Source: Epiperipatus broadwayi (lineage: Eukaryota > Onychophora > Udeonychophora > Euonychophora > Peripatidae). Taken from it: a stretch of DNA of 64,000 nucleotides. The stretch lies in assembly GCA_028023455.1 (NCBI GenBank), contig JAQFVV010012669.1, positions 810,501-874,500 of the forward strand, written 5' to 3'. Both the position numbers and the translations under genes were made by a program. The notes below the pieces were generated by a model that made no database searches, was not told the origin of the DNA, and saw only the letters and a list, made by a program, of their open reading frames with translations. Of the stretch, positions 59,050 through 64,000 are shown one piece after another. How positions within the stretch are numbered: position 1 is the first letter of the stretch; each line of letters begins with the position of its first letter.

Positions 59050-61346
59050 AATAATTAAAACATGGGTTTTCTATAACGCATTTTGTATAAAATATTGTGT
59101 ACGTTTAGGAATTCGCTATTAAAAGGGAATCACTATAAATCAAGCAGGTTACTGATGTTAAAAGGGGCAACTAAACAAATAATAAATCACTTTGATTTTG
59201 ATATATCTCACTTCACCGTGACTTAGAGGCAACCTTAAAAGAAATATAGATCTTGAGAACAAAAGCAGTACTGACATAGCTGGAATAAAAACATTGATAA
59301 GATTGATGCAAATTTTGCCATTATATTGGAGAACAAAATGGTCACTCTGCATTTTTGCAGATCGCAACCTGGAGAGAGAGCTTTCTCAGACATAAGGAGA
59401 AATGAGGTCGGGCCTTTTTACCCTTGAGCCTTACTGTCTGACTATGAGAATCCTAAAGAATTGAAATCCGCATTATTAGCTTAGATTTCCTAAAATACAT
59501 ATATTAAAATAATAGCGAGTTCATTGAGCTTAGAATAATTTGCTTATGTCAGCAATGCCTATATTAATGAAGTAGATGCTTTATTCATGTCCATTACTTA
59601 AATTAAAAAATAAAATAATTAGCGAAGTGTGCAACTTGAACTCTTTCAAAATCAAATTGGAATAAAACAATCACGACTATAATGTCCTACTAAATAACAA
59701 TAAAAATAATTACTCCCTTTTATTTAGAGACTTCCCAAATGCAAATTTCATTTAAAACACTCTTACACTAAAATCTATTGTAGATAAATATTCAATTCTT
59801 TCTCACAAACTCAAATTAGTGCTCTAATAATAAAATAACAACACACAATATTCATTTCATTGACAGATTGCAATTATGAAGTATAGGTATTATAGGATTA
59901 TTTTTAATGAAGTAATTCCAACTTGGTGAATAAAAATGAACTAAACAAATACTGGCTCATTTGGGAGAGTATTAGATCGACCAATCAATCATGGGCTGAT
60001 TGAAAATATTTAAGGAAGGTTTCAATTCACCAAATTAGATTTATTGGCACATAAATACTTAAATATTTTAAATCATAAATTAATAAATAATAGAAAACTG
60101 CCATAAGAAAAGAAATATGTAATTAAAGGGATTTTTAAGAGAAACTAGTAAAGTTGAATTAATCTTATAGGGAGCTGACAAAAGCAAAATTACAAAAGCT
60201 ATATAAGTTTTACGTATCTTACAAAGCGTGTTTATCTAGGATAGGATTGCAATATTTAATTACTGATGTTACGAAAGCCATTTAAAACAAGAAAAGCAAA
60301 TTATATATTTTAGAAAAAGTTCTTCTGGCAGTAATATTATCTTCCAATGTTCTTTCATGTACAGGCATCATAATTGCTTGCAAGTTTCTTTTGGAGAGTG
60401 AAATGAGGCACTTATTCCTTCGATGAAATAACTAGCTATTTTTTATTATTCAGCAAAGTTCATTCACCAACAGTTCTCTTTATGATTTTAGGAGGCATTA
60501 GATGGTTTCATGGTAGCATACTGATGTTATATTGGGAAAGGCTCAGGGAACAACAACTATGTACCCTGACCTTAGCCTACATTTTTGTGTATGTTAAATC
60601 ATAAAATAGACCGACATAGATTCGAGCTGCAACTCATTCACTATAGTAATCTGATCTTCTCACTCCCTTTTGTGGGGATATTTATACTATTTTAGCCATT
60701 GCTCCAGAATATTTTATCTTTCTGTAGCTTCAGGCATTGTTGTGTCCATTCATTTAAAATAATTTGCTCTATTGTGATTCTAAGATACACTCTTCTGATA
60801 AATCTTTTAAGTCTTTTGTTACAAATCCATTTTTAGTTTGCAAATGGATTACTAAGATAAAATAAAATTAATTTAAGATAAGTCCCTTCCTTTCCATTCT
60901 TAAATAAAAGTAAATGCATTGCCCTTTGTTGAGTAGCCTACGTGACTTTCCAGATTTATCCAAAAGAATGTGACTTTTAATCACTAAAATTTAATAGAAA
61001 AATATAAAAGTAATTTTTAAGCAAACCTATTTAATGGACTTTACTATTAATATTTAAAATACACGCATATATGTGATATCCACACACAAAAATATGTAAT
61101 AAATTAATCTTATTTTATTAAAATTAATATTATTTAAACCTTATTATAGAAATTAAAATAAAATTAAAATGTTCATTATTAAATGAATATAACAAGGCTA
61201 AAGAAAAAAAATAGGCTTGGTGTGTGTATGAATACAAACTGTCCATTAAACAAGTTTACTATTAAAAAGGTAGAGATCAGGTTTGATCTCAGGTTAGTGC
61301 TAAATAAGTCACGAAACTTGGATCGATTTTGGATCCAATTGTTTCA
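59050..61346 (-). repeat. Long LTR (3' LTR of the 61-64 kb element)
   Basis: The right end ...GGATCCAATTGTTTCA at 61346 parallels the nested solo LTR end (ACTCAGATCCGACTGCTTCA). Upstream blocks such as GGTTAGTGCTAAATAA (about 61291), and the stretch near 60.63-60.70 kb compared with 38.73-38.80 kb, are also distantly alignable. CpGs are moderately enriched from about 59.05 kb onward, which fits an ageing LTR of the same family. The left boundary is a guess from CpG content and expected length. The adjacent minus-strand integrase tail is on the side expected for a 3' LTR. Confidence 0.5.
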
Positions 61347-61499
61347 ATATTAAGCAATGCTAGCATTTATACATATATATATATATATATACTTTTTTAT
61401 TATACATTGCACCTACTATTGTTACAAAGTTTACCTATTTTTTATATATATTCTCAGCTATGTTAACATTTTCCTGATATTATCCTGAATTGTTACTAA

Positions 61500-61790
61500 C
61501 ATCCAAAATAAGACTTTAAGATATGGGCATTATATGTGTCTCAGACCTCTGTTTGCTTAATCATGGTGACAATATTACTAAACTTATGACATTTAACTTC
61601 CTACAGTTTACTAGGATGTGGAGTTTTTATTAGCACTCTGTCTCCAATTCTGAATTCATGTTTAGACTTTCTTACATTCTGATTTCTACAATTTGCTTTC
61701 ATAGTAAGTCACTCTTGTGCTTGTAATATTTCCTTTTCTTTATCTATTATGATTTTTGTGGCTACAAGTTTATATTCATTGTAACCATAA
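61500..61790 (-). pseudogene. Gypsy-like integrase C-terminal remnant
   Basis: The minus strand reads KHEFRIGDRVLIKTPHP (about 61.62-61.67 kb), the F-x-x-G-D-x-V-L motif of integrase C-terminal domains, after broken frames that include KANCRNQNVRK. Stops separate every piece. Its position next to the LTR is as expected for the end of pol, but almost no other pol domain is recognisable between it and the gag-like region, suggesting a large internal deletion or a non-autonomous derivative. Confidence 0.55.
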
Positions 61791-62227
61791 CTATTTGAAG
61801 ATAATCTATAAGGAACATTAAATAAATTTATTACTCAGTTTTAGAATTAGTTTCTGTTATGTCACCACTTATTTTTCACTAGGTGCTGTAACATGATTAT
61901 ATTGCATATACATTAATGACTTTATACCTAATAAAGGTAAAGGGTCCCTCATAAGTGTTGCATAACTTATGAAACCATGCACCTGTTCACCTAATGGACC
62001 ATAACATGATGGTTTGCCTTTCTATCTTGGGATTTTCTATACCTAGATCACCTTCAGGATCATAAAGAAGTTTAAACTTCCACAAAGCATGACTAGGATG
62101 ATCAAAGATATGTTTCTAATCACATATTCAAATTTAATTCTTTTGAGAAAGTGCTTATCCTTTGAGATGGCTTCTTGAGCCAAAATGCTTCATTTTTGGC
62201 ACCATCATCATGTATATATGTTTTGCA
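61791..62227. other. Decayed internal region
   Basis: Minus-strand frames are heavily interrupted and no domain could be identified. It is presumed to be remnant pol or spacer of the element. Confidence 0.35.
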
Positions 62228-63468
62228 TCAATGGCCTGCCTTAAGTTTCCAGCAGTGTTTGTTCAAATCATTCCGAGTTACTTGGTTGCATGGTTTAGCC
62301 ATTTCCACATTTTTTGTGGATGTAATCACTGTGTGAGCATGAGTGTCACCTTGATTCATCTTTGATATCAACCTTTCTAAATTAGGCTTGAAGGAATAAT
62401 CCTCAATGCCATTTTTGGAGCACTGTGATGTCTGATCAGTGGAAAATTCAGGGTCAAGTGAGACTTCTGCAATGTAAGAATGTTTAGTGCCTTGAGTAGA
62501 TTCCAAAATAAAAACATGCCAATCATTCTGTAAGATGATGGCTTGTCATATTTTATCTAATCTGCAATTTATAATCTCATCAATTTCTTCACCGGTAATG
62601 GCTAAACATATGGAATCAAGTAATAAAAGAATAGGTTGACTGAAAGTGTCAAGCTTAACTTGTTTATGTGCACTCTGTAATTTTTTTAAAAGCCATTTGC
62701 AAGTTTCATGATTATCTGAGGTGTCCATGAAGCTACCACCAGGGTACATTGTAATAAACTTTCTATCTATAATGAACTTAAAATAACCAATATCCATCGG
62801 ATAATTCAAAAATTGTGACAACACTCCAAATTACATGCACTGTACCAGTTACACCTACAATACCATTTACTCAGTAAGATCTTTCCATCTTTCTTCATAA
62901 ATTCCTTAGCTGCTCCTCTGTACCATGCTAGAGTGGTTACTAAAATGTTGTTCCCTTCATGTTTCATTTCTGTGGAATTTATTGGAGCTGTCAATGTTTG
63001 AGTGTCTATGTCGGTTACCTTTTTCTTACTATGCTGAGTATCAGGATAAATCTGAGCCTATGGCACTCCAACTAAGACATCCTTACTCCATTGAGATTTC
63101 AATAATTTTAAATCTTTGGGTGGTGGCTTCATCTAAACATTTTAGCTCTTTGCCTAAAGTTTCCACCTTTGTATTTTGTTTGATAGAGATGTGGCCCAAT
63201 TTCATATGGATGGCTTGAAGTTCCTTTTTGACTTCATTCTCATATCTTCCTTGGGTTTTTTAATCTCTTTTCTGAAAGTTTCATGGGTCTCATAGACCTC
63301 TTTGAGTTTCACATCTATCTGAGTGACAATACCATCTGGAAATCTTGTATATTGTGTATGACACTGCCTACTTCTTTCATCCATTTCTTTTCTCATTTCC
63401 TTCCATTCCTTATTTTAGTTCAGCACTATCTTTCTGTACATTCTCCTACCCTAGAGATAATTGTCCCA

Positions 63469-63736
63469 TGTTCTTGATCAGTTAATTTTCAATGCCTTCT
63501 ATTTCTGCCTCCATTTGTGCTTCTACCCTATTCACATCTCCTTTTAGATCTTCTCTCAAAAGACATATGTCTTCTTTCAGTTCTATTTCTATCTTGCTAA
63601 CATGTTCTTGATCAGTTAATTTTCAATGCCCTCTATTTCTGCCTCCATTTGTGCTTCTACCCTATTCACATCTCCTTTTAGATCTTCTCTCAAAAGACAT
63701 ATGTCTTCTTTCAGTTCTATTTCTATCTTGCTAACA
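63469..63736. repeat. Near-perfect 134-bp tandem duplication in gag-like sequence
   Basis: Units 63469-63602 and 63603-63736 differ at only a few positions (for example ATGCCTTCTA and ATGCCCTCTA). A length of 134 bp is not a multiple of three, so the duplication shifts the coding frame. Near identity means it is recent or an assembly artefact. Confidence 0.9.
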
Positions 63737-63798
63737 TCATCTCTGGTTGCCATACTCTCTAACTTTGCACTCATATCTTCCCTTATGGCATCCATTTT

Positions 63799-63988
63799 AA
63801 TACACATACTAGCATTTATCTTTGTCTCCATGCTACTTATGTTAAATTCTATATTAGCATTTATTCTTACCTCCATACTATTCAATACACATACTAGCAT
63901 TTATCTTTGTCTCCATGCTACTTATGTTTAATTCTATATTAGCATTTATTCTTACCTCCATACTATTCATATCTGCTTTCATACAATT
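63799..63988. repeat. Near-perfect 95-bp tandem duplication in gag-like sequence
   Basis: AATACACATACTAGCATTTA starts at 63799 and again at 63894. The rest of each unit (to CTCCATACTATTCA) is nearly identical, with one A/T difference at GTTAAATTC and GTTTAATTC. The 95-bp period also breaks frame. Confidence 0.9.
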
Positions 63989-64000
63989 CATCTTGGTGTT

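Larger units (their letters stand above)
62228..64000 (-). pseudogene. Retroelement gag-like region with coiled coils, decayed and cut by the window edge
   Basis: Several minus-strand frames together suggest one long protein. Closest to the window end, 63616-63900 is a strongly heptad-patterned acidic coiled coil (KIEIELKEDICLLREDLKGD, then VEAQMEAEIEGIEN). The frame 63202-63396 continues charged (YETHETFRKEIKKPKEDMRM). Frames 62546-62994 and 62228-62506 (with CKWLLKKLQSAHKQVKLDTF) have no recognised domain. Long coiled-coil gags precede pol in several arthropod gypsy-type elements, and the integrase tail and LTR downstream support that reading. Two tandem duplications shift the frame. Confidence 0.5.

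Overview
This is AT-rich, gene-poor DNA from an invertebrate animal nuclear genome. CpG is strongly depleted across most of the window, which suggests germline methylation. No intact host protein gene was found. Almost everything recognisable is a transposable element or a repeat. The mix (RTE-like and zinc-finger LINEs, Ty3/gypsy elements, tRNA-derived SINEs, hammerhead-bearing repeats) fits an arthropod, perhaps an arachnid, or another invertebrate. The species cannot be fixed from the sequence.

Layout. 1-9.6 kb: mostly unannotated, with a LINE 3' remnant (3.2-3.7 kb), a CpG-richer island (4.2-6.1 kb) that may be a regulatory or promoter region, and a complex repeat (7.6-8.4 kb). 9.6-19 kb: a SINE with a perfect 13-bp target-site duplication, two groups of repeats carrying hammerhead ribozymes (11.5-12.45 kb; 15.2 and 18.1-18.7 kb), a decayed LINE (12.7-13.9 kb) and a fold-back repeat (17.5 kb). 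22.8-30.1 kb: an old RTE-like LINE on the minus strand, split by a second RTE-like LINE on the plus strand, followed by a third LINE fragment. 36-51 kb: a decayed gypsy element (minus strand) whose left LTR holds a 370-bp GATA tract and a nested 2,625-bp solo LTR, and whose 5' leader region holds a 1.35-kb hammerhead-ribozyme element flanked by perfect 15-bp direct repeats. 54-55.5 kb: a second gypsy fragment (LTR, gag, protease). 59-64 kb: the end of a third gypsy-like element (LTR, integrase tail, gag-like coiled coils with recent tandem duplications).

The most interesting content is the set of three divergent repeat groups that share one architecture. Each has head-to-tail units of about 370-422 bp, each unit with a type I hammerhead ribozyme whose stem III is a short palindrome (ACCATGGT, ACCGCGGT or ACTAGT). 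Two groups also have inverted arms and perfect 13-15 bp flanking duplications. This matches what is known of metazoan retrozymes and non-autonomous Penelope-like elements. These units should be transcribed, self-cleave and circularise into small RNAs of about 370, 412 and 422 nt.

Nested insertions give a relative chronology. The solo LTR at 36.77-39.39 kb, the SINE at 9.6 kb and the hammerhead element at 45.6-47.0 kb keep CpGs or perfect duplications and look young. The LINEs and the gypsy bodies are full of stops and look old.
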